In this document: in pieces, positions 48,601 to 60,937 of the stretch
How the letters are laid out: every line of letters starts with the position of its first letter
How positions within the stretch are numbered: position 1 is the stretch's first letter
Assembly: GCA_963995505.1 (NCBI GenBank)
Contig: OZ023180.1
Coordinates: 6,297,263 to 6,361,262, forward strand
Direction: 5' to 3'
DNA from: Hypericum androsaemum
Taxonomy: Eukaryota; Streptophyta; Magnoliopsida; Malpighiales; Hypericaceae
Length of the DNA: 64,000 bases
Translations under genes and position numbers: made by a program
The notes under the pieces: generated by a model
The model's database searches: none
What the model was told of the DNA's origin: nothing
The model's input: only the letters and a program-made list of their open reading frames with translations

Positions 48601-50203
48601 ATATAGTTACACCCATGAATCGCTAAAGTATGATTTGGAATTACACGCTGGTTGCTTCTTGTTGTCAAGATCTTAAAGAGTAGCAGTTTAAGAGTAGGTA
48701 CCTCACGGGAGATAAATATGTCTGGAAATCCAAAATCGATGAAAGCCCGATAAGAATAGTAGCTGTCACATGAATACTTATTAGACACCCAACCAAGTAA
48801 GAAATAGAAATATAAAAACAGAGGGAATAAGGAAAACCGAACAAAGATAGAAAATTTTGACAGAGTGACGTCGCAGAGTTAAATCACACCAACTACTTTA
48901 CTCAGTAACACAGTCTCTAAATTGGCAATCCCATAGTGGACATGGAAAACAACTACCTATTTCAATCTCCAGGTTGCATCAAAACTCCCCAAACTTCAGG
49001 ATACGACACTCTAACTTACACGAAAAGTGGCAGGAGCTTTCAAACGATAAGGCACTAACCTATCAGAAGAGGCAAGCACGACTGGCAAGCACCTCTCGTT
49101 GGCACCCAGAGCGATGATCCTCCATATCAAGCTGTCATGATACAATGGCCCAGGCACCATTGTATCATCTGTCAAAACCGCATTCTTGAGAATCTCAATG
49201 TTGTTTATAACCAGCTTTGGCTGCACGATTCACCAAACAGCACCACACAAAAGAACAAAACAAATAAATCACTGAACCACTCGCTCCACATCAGTTAGAA
49301 AAAATCCTAAAAATTCAACGTGTCTACTACCTGAAAATGGTTAATCTCCGCAGACTGGGACAGCAACTCTATCAACAAACAAGGCCAGTTGGTACACGCA
49401 TTTGCCAATGACCTCGAAAACCCGTTCCTCTTATTCAAGTCGGCAATGGCATTCGCCCTCCAGCGGAGCTGCATCTCCAAAACCTCCTTGGCCAACCTCA
49501 TTGCCACCACCGCCTCCCTAAAATAGGAAGCCTCCTCCAACAAGAGCTTCCTCTCCGATCCATCCCCCAGCCCAAGCACCTCATCGATCTCTTTGGCATT
49601 TGATCGAACAGATAGCATGAACACCGCCCTGTCCCACAAAACCAAAGGCGACGCCTTACTCTTAACCATATTCCCCGCTTTCGACCCACCAGGACCCCCC
49701 TGGTCGATAATCCTGCGCAGTGCAGTGTCTAGGCGGTACCACTTGGTCAGGGTGGAGAAAATCTGTCCGGAAGTGATCGCCCCTTGGCGGATTCCCTCCT
49801 CGGCCAGAGACTCCAAACAACTCTCCAGCTGGCGCCTGCAGTCGGAAAGGGCAGGACGGGGCACCGGCGAGGCCGACCAAGAACACCAAGGGTACGGTCC
49901 ATCAATGCCAGGGCGGCCCTCGACAGAATGGGCCAGGTCCACGTACCCTGTGAGGTGGGGCCCTTTGTTCCAACCATCCAGGAGACCTGCCCAATGAAGC
50001 AAAAAAAAATATATAAACAAGAAACGACAACGTTGAAGTTTGGGGTTTCGGGTTTAGGGTTTACGGTGGATGAGAGTGGTCTTGCCAACGCCGCGGGGGC
50101 CGTGGAGGATGAGCGGCTGAGGCACGCGGTGGTGCTGCGCGTGGTTGTTGAGGACCGTTTCCATGAGCGGCCTCGGGATCACCTTCCACGACTTCTTCAT
50201 CAT
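45635..50203 (-). CDS. P-loop NTPase superfamily protein, plant-conserved, 11 exons, 570 residues
   Basis: I recall this as a conserved single-copy-type plant family annotated only as P-loop NTPase; its cellular role is not known to me. Exons: 50065-50203, 49331-49986, 49060-49220, 48702-48762, 48082-48147, 47800-47885, 47366-47429, 46789-47001, 46316-46381, 45840-45919, 45635-45755. All phases join to one frame. The N terminus MMKKSWKVIPRPLMETVL leads to the Walker A loop GPRGVGKTT (residues 35-43). The body is helical with conserved blocks WNKGPHLTGYVDL, YYSYRAFIDFGFPDIFISRE, RLRFGAPWRHPP; it ends in LYAQRDPSFIRPLSRGIQRC and YRHLMLEIGY. Ten introns: nine GT-AG, and one (between 47366 and 47001) starting GC (CAG/GCAAGT). 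It appears intact. No classical Walker B aspartate was pinned down. Confidence 0.88.
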
Positions 50204-52674
50204 TACGAGCAAATTTATCCGACAATGAGCAGCTTGGCCAAGTGGGTCCCTTGCTGGATCTATGTATCGCCTGCCCTTCGTTGGGTGGTGGTTGGTTAGT
50301 GAATGGCCAGAGGAACTTCACGTCTTCACTTGGAAATGCAGAGAAGCTAAAGTCCTAGAAGCAATTAGGGGTTTAGGGTTGGGTTGGGTTGGTTTGCTTT
50401 GCTTCTCTTCTCCCTTGGCCTGAGCTTTAAGGTCCTGGCCCATGATGAAAAAAGTCAAGATGCCCAAAATCTTTGCTTGGTATGGGAACTTAACCCTTTT
50501 TTTGTTAAGTTGCATAAAAATATGCTCAAGTAAAGTTAAAGCAACGGTCGTATTCATATTTTCCCCCAAAAAAAATAGTCGTATTCATATTTATATTATG
50601 CGTAATTGCAGTTAATTCTTTTTGAAGTAAGATTTTATTGGGTCGATACTTTTAAAAAGAGAGATTGTTTATCTTTTTTTTCATCTCCGGCAAAATATAC
50701 AAATGGAATATAAGAATACATGGCCTTCAATTAGATCTTTTAAATTGTCCACACTAACAATCTACCTAGGGCTTTGAATTCGGTATATACCAAACCGAAA
50801 TACAGAATACCAAATTTAAAAAAAAAATTTATACTAATCCCGAACCAAAATTATTTCGATATCATTCCGAATAATGAATTAAAATTTTGATATTATACCA
50901 AAAATATCAAAATTTGAAAAAAGAAATAGAATCCACCTTTAAATTTGATACGAAAATACCGAAGTAGTAGCTAACCAAATCTTGCTCCTTCTCGGCAGTA
51001 AAATACTTGTGGAACTCGTCCAAAAAATATTTGCAACAAGACAAGGGATTTTTTTTTGAAAAAAATTTAGGCAGGTTGGCCTAAACCTCCGGAGCTCTAA
51101 ACGGCATTGGGTTTTGTTTTCCTCCCAAGCAAAATTTTTCCATTTTCGCAAAGGGTGGAAATTGACCCACCGACCCCTGGGAAACGAGGCAGGACCCGTT
51201 AACATCCTACCCACCTTGCGTTGATCAAGACAGGAGATTTGATTTCACTATATCTCTGAACTTCTTTATCTTCTTCTTCCTTGGTCCAGAGAAATGAACT
51301 TCTTCACCCATTTTATCAAATCCCCAGTGGTAGAAGCCGTCGCCAACTCACGCTTCATTCTCACCTTCCTCTCACTGCAATGGAAACAAACACATTTCTA
51401 TTGACTCTGCACCTTGACACCCACACGAATCTTGCCTTCTCTTTCGATAATAAGATCTTTCCTCTGACCTACCAGTGGCCAAACCCGGGTTCCGTTCCAC
51501 TTTGCGTCACTTTATGCAACCACAAGCAATCTGAAGAGAACAAGAAACATATGAGATTTTCTATAATATTTGGAAACTGACCACCAAACATGGGCGAATT
51601 AGAAACAGAACAAGGTACCAAATTAATGAATATTCAACAGGCTTGTGGCTTGTTGGACGACCACTACTTATACAAATCAACAACCTAAAAAGGTTTGAAA
51701 AAAAATCCCCAAATTTGAAACCGGAAAATGAAGGTGGTGGCCGCCGATTTGAGGTGTGGTGGTGGTCGCCAACGCCGAGGGGATGGTGGTCGTTGACGTC
51801 AAAGGGATGTGTATTTTTTGTTTTGGGTGGAGACTTGGAGTCCAGACTCCAGAGAATGAAGAAGCTGGCTGCAGAATTTCCTTTAGTACTTTGGTATTTC
51901 GGTATACTACCGGTATATATCAAAAGTTTACAGAATACCAAAATTTACTAAAATTTCCTAAAAGTCGATATCGAATTAAATTCCGAAAATTGTTATAACA
52001 ATCTCCAAATTCTGAATACCAAAAATATACAGAAAATACTGAATACCATTTACACAATCTTAAATCCACCCTTTTTTTCCAAAGGAAAATTTTAGTAAAT
52101 AACCAAAAATAATGCTCGGACTAAAGATCAAGTTGGTAATTTTTCTTACATATCTCCACCCTCGGAGCTCAGGTATCATATACGCTCCTAAAATAAAGAC
52201 CTTAAATACTAATGGAAAAGCACTGATATGTAACAGTATTAGGTGAATACCTATAAATTCAAATATCTTAGGCAAATTTAAAGAGGATTTTCTTGTACGT
52301 TCATGAACAAATTATAAAGTCTAAAATTGTCAAAAGTTCTAGATTTTACGTCGATCTGCCTAAATTTAAATTCACAAAAAGATATGCCCAAATCCATTTA
52401 AAGCAAAATTAATATTTTTGAAATGGATTATATTTTTATTCTAAAAAATGGATTATATGACCTGCATAATGAGTTGCTTCTCTGACCTGCAAAATAGATT
52501 ATATTTTTATTCTTAGTTTTGGCTGAAAGTTGATGAATCTATTGCATTCTCTGACCTGCATAATGAGTTGCTTCTTCCTGAGGCGTGGGAGAAATAAAAT
52601 TGTATTGCCCCGTGATCTGATCGATTGTCTCCACAGACCAACACGGGTCAATCTATCGTGCTTTGTTCTTACTC
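50204..52674. other. Intergenic; AT-rich repeats
   Basis: 50204-50340 is the leader/promoter side of the NTPase gene. 50770-50930 and 51885-52060 share irregular 'accgaaatac/aataccaaaa' words, a low-complexity repeat often seen in hAT-like MITEs. 51281-51580 opens an unrecognised 99-codon frame. 52460-52580 contains a direct repeat of 'gacctgcataatgagttgcttct'. Confidence 0.35.
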
Positions 52675-52760
52675 GCACGCATCCCAAAAAACTTTCAGGA
52701 GGTCACCCATCCTGATCCTACTCCTAACCAAATGCGTTTAACGTTGAAGTTCTCTCAGGA
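52675..52760 (-). repeat. 5S rRNA-derived segment (Cassandra-type LTR or 5S pseudogene)
   Basis: On the minus strand, ggatgggtgacctcctg (52696-52712) equals the 5S rRNA C box as I know it; about 20 bases upstream taaacgcatttggtt corresponds to the A box (taagcgtgcttgggc), and gagaacttcaacg to the part before it. Order and spacing match 5S. In plants such 5S-like DNA outside arrays sits mostly in LTRs of Cassandra TRIM elements or in 5S-derived SINEs. I could not find a second LTR. Confidence 0.6.
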
Positions 52761-53090
52761 TGTGTGCCAGAAAAGAAGGTGTACCTTATTTTCCAACGGG
52801 TCCGGTCTCGAAGAGCCCCTTGCCCTGTCCAAAGAAGAAAGAAACCAAAATGGAAGAAGAGATGACACAGAGTTTTAGTACAACATCTCAAAGATGGAGG
52901 GGGCCGATGAGATGGAAGTGCTCTGTACAGCATACTAGGAACTATCTGGTGCTATATGGAAGGAATGGACATGGGCTCGGGGAGGTTTTTTTAGTGGAGG
53001 TTAAGGGGCATGTAATGGAAGGAGGTGTGAGGTTTCTTCTAGAAGGAAGTGACACGGTGGTGGTACTGAACGGGCAAGGCTGGGTGACCT

Positions 53091-53687
53091 TCCATCTCCT
53101 CGATAATTTTTTTAAAGATAAATATTAATCATAATATTAAGAAGAAGAGTCAGCGTTAAACAATACATCAAATTCATAAGGGTGATTAACAACTCAATTA
53201 AAGGGAAGAAGATTGAGTCTACAAAAACTACAAATCCAATCCGCAACCGAGTTGCAAGACCTAGGAATATACCTAAGAGTATAATAAGGCAAAGAAGACA
53301 AAGATTGCCTAAGATCCAACACCAAAAACTCGACCTCCCAATCAATAAACGGCCGAGGATCACAAAGGAAGAGAAAGGAGAGACGGGAGTCCGTCTCGAT
53401 GATGGATTTGGAATTCCGACAACACTCATCCACCCTAGATAAAGCAAGCTTGATCGCCAATAATTCTACTTCTAAAGGAGACCTAGTAGCACATTGGCAT
53501 GACTGGCCTTGCACAAGAAGACTTTTAAAGTTTCTAGCAACTGTAGCAATCCCTGACAAAGGCAAATCTTCAATCCAAGACGCATCACAGTTGAACTTCA
53601 TCTCGCCCCTAGTCGGAGCGCACCATGAAGTTTGAGTAACAACAATATCAGAAGAGGGTCTATTGACCTGTCCATCTCCTCGATAAT
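53091..53687 (-). mobile_element. 5'-truncated LINE carrying only an RNase H domain, 17-bp target duplication
   Basis: tccatctcctcgataat occurs at 53091-53107 and 53671-53687. The 563 bases between are a minus-strand LINE tail: poly-A at the 53108 side and an ORF of about 155 codons (ending 53194) that is an RNase H (RVT_3) domain: KFNCDASW, LEVELLAIKLAL, IETDSRL, and CNSVADW in place of the usual His-x-x-Ala-Asp. The ORF is open across the whole domain, so the insertion is fairly young. Confidence 0.85.
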
Positions 53688-54714
53688 GGAGGGGCAAGTT
53701 TGTGTTGTTTATTTTTGGGTGGATGGGTGAAGTTATTGCTCATTAATGTTCAGTGGTCTTCCGACTTTGTTTTGGGCTTTTTACAATTCTTTATGGGGCT
53801 TGATTGACTGGGATTTAGACGGGATAGATTTTTTATTCAGGCAAATTTCCCTCCGGTTTTTGGGAAATAACTAAATTTTTAACATCGTTCTTGTAGTTTT
53901 GAAATCGTTAATTTTGTCCCCTATATTCATAAATATTGAATTCTTAGGTTCCAATCCCTATTGTTGATGTCTTCGGTCAACCTAATTTTTTTGTGATTTT
54001 TATCTTTTAAAAAAAATTCAAAGTTCATCTACTACCATGAACAACTTTCCTCATCTACCCCGGAAATCAATCAATGAATCAAAATCAAAATTAAAATCAA
54101 CAAAACAGCTAAATCAAAACTAAGAACAATCGAGGAATACAAACAATTCAATGGCCGAACAAACAATTCAGCTGGTCAAACAAGATTTCGATTGGTTCGC
54201 AAGGTAGGCGTACCAACTTCCAAATCCAGTATGCCCAAATGTCTGATTCGCAGTATGACTGGTCGGATCATATTTTTTCAAACTTTGATTATTATAACTT
54301 AATCAAAAGTTATTCAGTTGGAATCATTACAAATACAATAGCGTAAAATATTTGTAATAAGAACTTAGTCGCCATCCAAGAACTTACTTAACTCGAATTG
54401 AATTAATCAGTCAAGACAGTTATTATAGATTAACCAAAAGGTTATAATTTTTTTGTTGAGAAAATAGTAGAGTTTGAGTCATTGCAAATATAGTAGCATT
54501 ATTAAATATTTGTAAGAAGAATTTTGTGTTGTTTAAAATAGAAATAAATGTCAAATAACTCCCTCTACTATCTCAAAAGGTTCAATAAACACTATATACT
54601 TGAAATTGGTTCACATAACTCTTTGTACTTCTCTAAATAGATTAAATAATACTCCTAAAATATTTTTCCGGTCACTGATAACATATCACCTGCTTACATG
54701 AATTCTTTCTCACT
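53688..54714. other. Intergenic, nothing recognised
   Basis: AT-rich. No gene or clear repeat. Confidence 0.45.
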
Positions 54715-56389
54715 AACATCCAGGTCATAACTCTAGCATTTCTTTTCTTCCAGATTCACAAAGATCACCAGAACAAGAGTTGCCCCTAGAAACTTAATGC
54801 TACTCCTGTCCACCCCAAATCTCGATAAGGGTTTGAAAAATCGTTACAACTTTTTTCATTTCCTTTCCTTTGACAACCAGACATTGTGAATCTAGCAGCA
54901 TCCATAAGAATTCTCCTTGAACCAATCATCCTCCCATCAAGTTTACTGATAATTCTTTTATAATCTACTTCCATCAAAATTCTCACGAACCCGAATCTAG
55001 ATCCCTTTCTAGACAGCTTAACATGGACATATGAATCACATAACCTTGTAGTGTCTTTGTAGTTGGTTCGTAAGTGCAGCTTTGTTCTATTAGGTTAAAC
55101 TTACTCTTTTTTTTTAGGGAATTAGGTTAAACTTACTGGAACTCTTGATCTCAATACAATTTTTTTATCCCCTATTTCTTGACAGCTCCCCTGGAGGAGT
55201 ACTCACCGGGGAGATAGAACCCTGACCCGAATAGCCCAAAGGAGAAAAAGGAAAGAAGTATATGTATGTGGGAAAGGTGGAGTGTTTAATGGAAGAGATC
55301 TTCTAGTTAAACCTTACATTTGGTCCACCATGTTTTTACATTATCCTTCCCAAAATCCCTGCCCGGGAGGATATCTCACTGGTGAAATGACTTGGAGAAG
55401 GAAGTTTGGAAGCTCGCCGTCCTTACGTTATCCTCTCCATTGATTGGGGCTATTTAAGAACTATGTTCATAGTCATCCGAGATCTCACATTCTCGATAAC
55501 AACATTAGTTCATGGGAACATAAACATGAATATATGCAAACAATCAAACATTATATCTATTTTATGTAATGCCGAATATTATTAATACAAATTAATAATA
55601 CGACTGAATATGATCTAGTACAATGTCCTTATTACGATTGTCTCTAGGACATTAATACTAACAACATCCAGGTCATAACTCTAGCACTTCTTTTCTTCCA
55701 GATTCACAAAGATCACCTGGACAAGAGTTGCCCCTAGAAACTTAATGTTACTCTTGTCCACCCCAAATCTCGATAAGGGTTTGGAAAATCATTACAACTT
55801 TTTTCATTTCCTTTCCTTTGACAACCAGACATTGTGAAACTAGCAGCATCCATAAGAATTCTCCTTGAACCAATCATCCTCTCATCAAGTTCACTGATAA
55901 TTCTTTTATAATCCACTTCCATCAAAATTCTCACGAACCCGAATCTAGATCCCTTTCTAGACAGCTTAACATGGACATATGAATGACATAACCTTGTAGT
56001 GTCTTTATAGTTGGTTCGTAAGTGCAGCTTTGTTCCATTAGGTTAAACTTACTCTTTTTTTAGAGAATTAGGTTAAACTTACTGGAACTCTTGATCTCAA
56101 TACAATTTTTTTATCCCTTGTTTCTTGACAGCTCCCCTGGAGGAGTACTCACCGGAGAGATAGAACCCTGACCCGAATAGCCCAAAGGAGAAAAAGGAAA
56201 GAAGTATATGTATGTGGGAAAGGTGGAGTGTTTAATGGAAGAGATCTTCTAGTTAAACCTTACATTTGGTCCACCATGTTTTCACATTATCCTTCCCAAA
56301 ATCCCTGCCCGGGAGGATATCTCACTGGTGAAATGACTTGGAGAAGGAAGTTTGGAAGCTCGCCGTCCTTACGTTATCCTCTCCATTGA
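54715..56389 (-). repeat. 0.73-kb direct duplication carrying an RRM-like fragment
   Basis: 54715-55443 and 55663-56389 are direct copies differing at only scattered positions, separated by 219 bases. Each contains on the minus strand a 66-codon frame (ending at 54786 and 55734) with an RRM C-terminal half: KGSRFGFVRI (RNP1-like) just upstream and KLDGRMIGSRRILMDAARF. This resembles RRM-type LINE ORF1 sequence such as that at 61300-61550, so the unit is probably LINE-derived. Confidence 0.85.
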
Positions 56390-57728
56390 CTCTTGCTGGG
56401 AGGAACTCTCGCTGGAAACCAAGAGATGAAGGCTTGGTGAAGGTTTAGGCACAACAGAAAATACATTTTTTTAATAAATAATTTAAACATGACGTGACGT
56501 ATTTAAGATGACAAGACTCCATGTAAGCGGGTGACGTGTCGTCAGTGACCAGAAAAATACTTTCGTTATATTATTTGATCCGTTTAGAGAAGTACAGAGG
56601 GTTATGTGAACCACTTCCAAGTACAGGTGCTTATTAAACATTTTGAGGTAGTAGATAGAGTTATTTGACCTTTATTCCTTTAGAATATTACCGAACTCAA
56701 ATTTGAATTAATGAACCATCCGGCTAAGGAATTCCACATAAAGAAAACTACCCCACTAGAGAATCATGTATGCCAAGGGCGAATTCAAACATGTGACTTG
56801 CTGATCAAGATGAAGAAGCTAGGTGTCTGAGACTCCTTATGCCCTTTTCGGTCAAGGTATAATGAGACAGTTGATCACGTCCTACTGTTAAAGGTCTTGC
56901 AACAAGGAGCGGGGGAAAAAGAAAATCAGAAATCAATAGTGGGAGTTGTATGGTTTTCGGCTAGGCCTAGTTTATTTTGATTTGGGTTTGGCCCAATTTT
57001 TAGAGAATAGAGTTCTCTTCTCTTGGAGTCGTTGGGCAAAGCCTAGTTTATTTTGATTTGGTTTTGGCCCAACTTTTAAAGGTCTAAAGTGTACTTGGGC
57101 TTTTCCTTATAATCAGCCCACCTCAGGTCCTCGCCGAGTTGTTTATGCTGATTCAATCGGTTAATCCCCTTGCCCACAAATCAATAATTCTTCTTTTCTT
57201 GAATAGACTAGCACTAATTCTTCCAAAGTTCCTTCTACCCCATTATCCAATTAGGAAACCACCTTCCCTGTACAGATTATATTTTTTTTACATGTTAAAC
57301 ATGTAAATCACCTAATATCGTATGCCAGATTCTACCTAGTATATAAATGGAATCTAACCATACGTGGCCTCAAAATTTTCATAATCCCTTCCCGAACCAA
57401 TGTTTGAATCTTTCGATTCATTTGACTCTCACGCTCAACAATTTCAATTCCTTGGACCGACAAATTGAAATATTTTTTTCGACTACCGTGAGCCTATCCA
57501 TTTTTCTCTATTTGGAATTCCTATGTTTCTGTTTAAACAATATAAACAGCTGCTGTTTGTTCCAACTTCTCTCAATGCTGTTACAAGAGATTCAAACAGC
57601 TGTTTCTATTCCCACAAATTTTTCCTTTTCAATCAAGCAAAGAAGATTGATGCAAGCCTACTGCCATCATTCCTTTGCAAGTAAATTACATGACGTCGAT
57701 TCAAAAAATTCCTGCTGGCTTCCCTTCG
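56390..57728. other. Intergenic; 3' side of the ANTH gene
   Basis: 56950-57090 contains a direct repeat ('ggcctagtttattttgatttgg' / 'aagcctagtttattttgatttgg'). 57347-57766 opens a plus-strand frame antisense to the gene end; not believed coding. Confidence 0.4.
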
Positions 57729-59588
57729 TTACGAATAGAACATCAAAGACGCATTCTTCGCGATGATCTTCTCCTGATTCTGCAGCCACGCCTGCTGTTG
57801 TTGCGTCAGGTTTTGCTGATTCGAAGAGCCAGCGGATTGGTTCCCGCTGGTGGTTTCAGACAAGGCCGCAAAAGGGTCGTTGTTGTCGAAATCGGCCGCA
57901 GCCTCGGAAGAATTCTGAGCACTAAATGTGGGAGCAGCCTGGAACGTAGGTGCCACCGTCGTCTCGGGGAATGAGTTAATGACAGGATGAAGCACCAGCT
58001 GGTTGTTGCTCGTGGCAGTGGGAGAAACATTATCATCGTTCTGTAGGAATGGATTGTAATGGCGATCAGGCAAGGAAGGAGCCTGATCAACCTCGGTGTT
58101 GGTTGCGGTGCTTCGAGGATCAAATGAAGCGCTTGGACTAAACAATTCTAATGAGTCAAACAAGCTTGTCAAGACCGATGGCTCCAATCCGTCAGGTGAA
58201 GCATTGGCTGAAGTTTGCACGGACTGACTCGTACTCGCGGCTTTCGCCAACGCTTTCTCCCAAACGTCCGTTTCGTCCTTGTCCGGCCACTCATCCAGCG
58301 CCCACAGGTCGAATGTGCTGTTGCTCGTACTTATTGCCCCTTGATCGAAAGTCCCTGATAACGGTGACGACTCTGAATCTGCATAGCTTAACAATTCATC
58401 CCCGTTATTAGACCGTTTCTCGAATTGTGTCAGGAACCGGTCCACTGGCAAAACCGTGCTCAGTTCCGAATCCGTCGCGCTCATCAGATCCTCCAGAGAG
58501 GTACATTGTGATCCAAACTCCGACCCTCTGTCCGAACCCCTCTCAGTCGAAGTTGGCTCCGGGGACCTGGTACAATTCTCCTCCCTTTCGAAACTCGAAG
58601 ACAGGTCCTTGCCCGCACAGATCAGTAAACGCGGTGGGGACTTCGTTGCAGGGAAAGAAGACTGATCCTTCAGGAATTCCTGCAACGTCTCAACGAGCTC
58701 CTCAGGAACCTTCTGGACGCTCGGGTACTCGGACGTCCTCCCAATCCCAATACTCTTGCACAAATCATAGAAAGACGAGAGCTCTTCGAACTGACTCGCG
58801 GCCTTGACACAGACCTGATAGGCATTAACACAGGACTGGTACTTCATAGTGAAGAAACTATCAAGAAGCAACGTGAGCCCTTCGGAAATATCGCGGTAAA
58901 GGTCGAAACTCTCCTGGACAACCGCGTACAGGCAGAACTGGACCATCCGGTTGGTCTTGGCGGCCCCTGTCGGCCGCATTGCGATCGCCCTGTCAAGCAA
59001 CTTCTGCCAGGCGGAGAACTTGTCGACCAACGTAGACGGGTCGAAAATCGTCCGATTGTTTCCTGACGTGATCCTTCGCTGCTGCTCGTCCTTGTCCTTC
59101 TTCGTGAACCGCCTCAGGAGCTTCCCCGTCAGGAAACACTCGAGCCTCTCGTCTAGGTACAACGCGAAAGTCCTGACGAACGCGGTATAATCCCAGGGGC
59201 TCGAATTCGAGTCGTCCCTGAAGCTGGAAAGGTTCAGGATCTTCGCCCCGCGCTTGGTCGCGTGCAGGACTTCTTTCGGGAAATGCAGGTCCCCGTCCTG
59301 GAAGATCCTGAGGATCAGCATCAGGGACTTCAACGCCACGATCCATGTCCGCGTCTTGCCGATCCGCTTGGCGAGGACCTGCGCGCACGCAGCAGCGTAG
59401 GCGCGGTCTGACGCGATCAGACAAAGGATCTCCTTGACGTAGCGCTCGTTGATGGGCGCCTCGTCGTGTCGGGTGGCCTTCAGGATGGTGACCTCGACGT
59501 TGGAAGAGCCGCTCGTGGACACCTTGGCAATGCCGATGCTTGTCTTGTCCTTGACCGCCCCGATCGCCTTCCGTAGCTTGCTTGGCAT
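57729..59588 (-). CDS. ANTH-domain clathrin assembly protein (AP180/CALM family), 619 residues
   Basis: Plant AP180-type adaptor that binds PtdIns(4,5)P2 at the plasma membrane or trans-Golgi and promotes clathrin coat assembly. It starts MPSKLRKAIGAVKDKTSIGIAKV; the ANTH domain covers about residues 20-290 with the lipid-binding ILKATRHDE (35-43), TWIVALKSLMLILRIFQDGD, and SPWDYTAFVRTFALYLDERLE. The C-terminal half is a disordered Ser/Asp-rich tail with an NPF (512-514) and a DPF (571-573) adaptor-binding motif and a Gln-rich end (QQQQAW). Length and intronless structure fit the family. No frame defects. I cannot assign which paralogue it is. Confidence 0.95.
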   Translation of the reverse strand: MPSKLRKAIGAVKDKTSIGIAKVSTSGSSNVEVTILKATRHDEAPINERYVKEILCLIASDRAYAAACAQVLAKRIGKTRTWIVALKSLMLILRIFQDGDLHFPKEVLHATKRGAKILNLSSFRDDSNSSPWDYTAFVRTFALYLDERLECFLTGKLLRRFTKKDKDEQQRRITSGNNRTIFDPSTLVDKFSAWQKLLDRAIAMRPTGAAKTNRMVQFCLYAVVQESFDLYRDISEGLTLLLDSFFTMKYQSCVNAYQVCVKAASQFEELSSFYDLCKSIGIGRTSEYPSVQKVPEELVETLQEFLKDQSSFPATKSPPRLLICAGKDLSSSFEREENCTRSPEPTSTERGSDRGSEFGSQCTSLEDLMSATDSELSTVLPVDRFLTQFEKRSNNGDELLSYADSESSPLSGTFDQGAISTSNSTFDLWALDEWPDKDETDVWEKALAKAASTSQSVQTSANASPDGLEPSVLTSLFDSLELFSPSASFDPRSTATNTEVDQAPSLPDRHYNPFLQNDDNVSPTATSNNQLVLHPVINSFPETTVAPTFQAAPTFSAQNSSEAAADFDNNDPFAALSETTSGNQSAGSSNQQNLTQQQQAWLQNQEKIIAKNASLMFYS

Positions 59589-60815
59589 CCTTGTCGGGTT
59601 CGATCTGGTCTTCGTCGTCGTCAGGATTATTGGGCCTCTCTCTGTTTCACTTTCTTCCTTCGTTTTGGTTGGGATTGGAATGGCCGAAAAGGAACGAGAG
59701 GTGACTCAGGTGGGAGAATAAGCCGCGAGTTTTTTTTTTCTTTTTTCCTTCAGGCTTTTTCCCTTTGGATGGTGGAAACTGAGACGGTTGGCTTTCTTTA
59801 GGTGGTGGAGGGGAAATGTTCTTTGACTTGGTCGTTGAAGCAAATTCGATCGATTTGCTTCATTTGTAATTGGGTCACCTAATGCAATTCTATTACAATA
59901 CTGCATCATATAATCTCTCTAAATTAATTTTAAAAATATTGTTCTAAGTTGGGGTCGGTATTAAATTTTAATAACTTCTCTCATAATAATTAATATTTTT
60001 CTTAAAATTTTAGTAATAAATTTTGGTCTCAATTTTCGTATTTAATGATATTTTTTTAATAAGTGTGTTCTTCCAAATTTGTGTTACATTTACTTGTTTG
60101 ATAATTTTTATATCACCCTTCATCTTATGATATTTTTTCAAATGATCATTGTAACTCTTATTTTTAATAAAATTATCTCAATCTAATGTAACACTTGAAT
60201 AACATTAGACAATTTTTTGGTAACTTGAATATAGAAAAAAAATTAACACAATTTCTTTTTTTTTTGTATGTATTTAGTGATTCAAAACAAGATTTTGATT
60301 ATTTCGAAGGAAAAAAGTAAAACTAAGACACCTCTACGAAACAATATTTTTTCCCGATTTAAGTAATTTTTACTTCAGATAAGTTCTAATATAGGCTATT
60401 GAATACTTGATAAATATTCCTTAAAAAAAAAGAATACTTGATAAATAGACCCCTCAAAAAAAAAATACTTGATAAATAGTAGGATAGGAATTGGGTTTTT
60501 TGCTGAAATGATTGAACTTCGGTTCAGATTTTGCTAAAGTTGCATGACCGTGACCAAGTCTCCAACTGAAGTGGCGAATCCATCTACAAAGATGATTGAA
60601 GTTAATGGACCTTATAGTGCATAAAGATGAAAGGTTTCATGTTTTTTAGAATAAAAAAATACGTAACTTTTGTGCACTTTTTATCGAAATCATAAAAAAA
60701 TTGGAACTGAATTCATAAATAAAATACATAACTTCTAAAGTAGTTTAAGGATCCGCCTCCGCGATGGGGATTGATTTGGTGGGGACTGGGCTAGTGCCCA
60801 CTCATGAGGATTAAC
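59589..60815. other. Upstream region of the ANTH gene; AT-rich intergenic
   Basis: 59589-59900 is the probable leader and promoter. Beyond it, DNA is very AT-rich with three 'aatacttgataaata' copies at 60400-60480. No gene. Confidence 0.45.
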
Positions 60816-60937
60816 TCAAACCAATATCACTACACGTGCAAACCAATATCACTTCACATGTAAATCAGCTTCATGCAAACTAATATCACTTCACATGCAA
60901 ACCAATATCACTTCACATGCAAACTAATATCACCTGA
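60816..60937. repeat. 22-bp minisatellite, five to six units
   Basis: Units of caaaccaatatcacttcacatg, some with single changes and one shortened unit (taaatcagcttcatg). Confidence 0.9.

Noticed and set aside
49593..50299. Plus-strand frames of 134 and 171 codons opposite NTPase exons 1 and 2
   Set aside because: Antisense to conserved exons with consistent splicing; no recognisable content.
58151..58807. Plus-strand frames inside the ANTH gene
   Set aside because: Shadows of the intact 619-residue minus-strand gene.
60816..60937. CRISPR-like regular repeats
   Set aside because: Units are directly adjacent with no spacers, in a plant nuclear context; a minisatellite.
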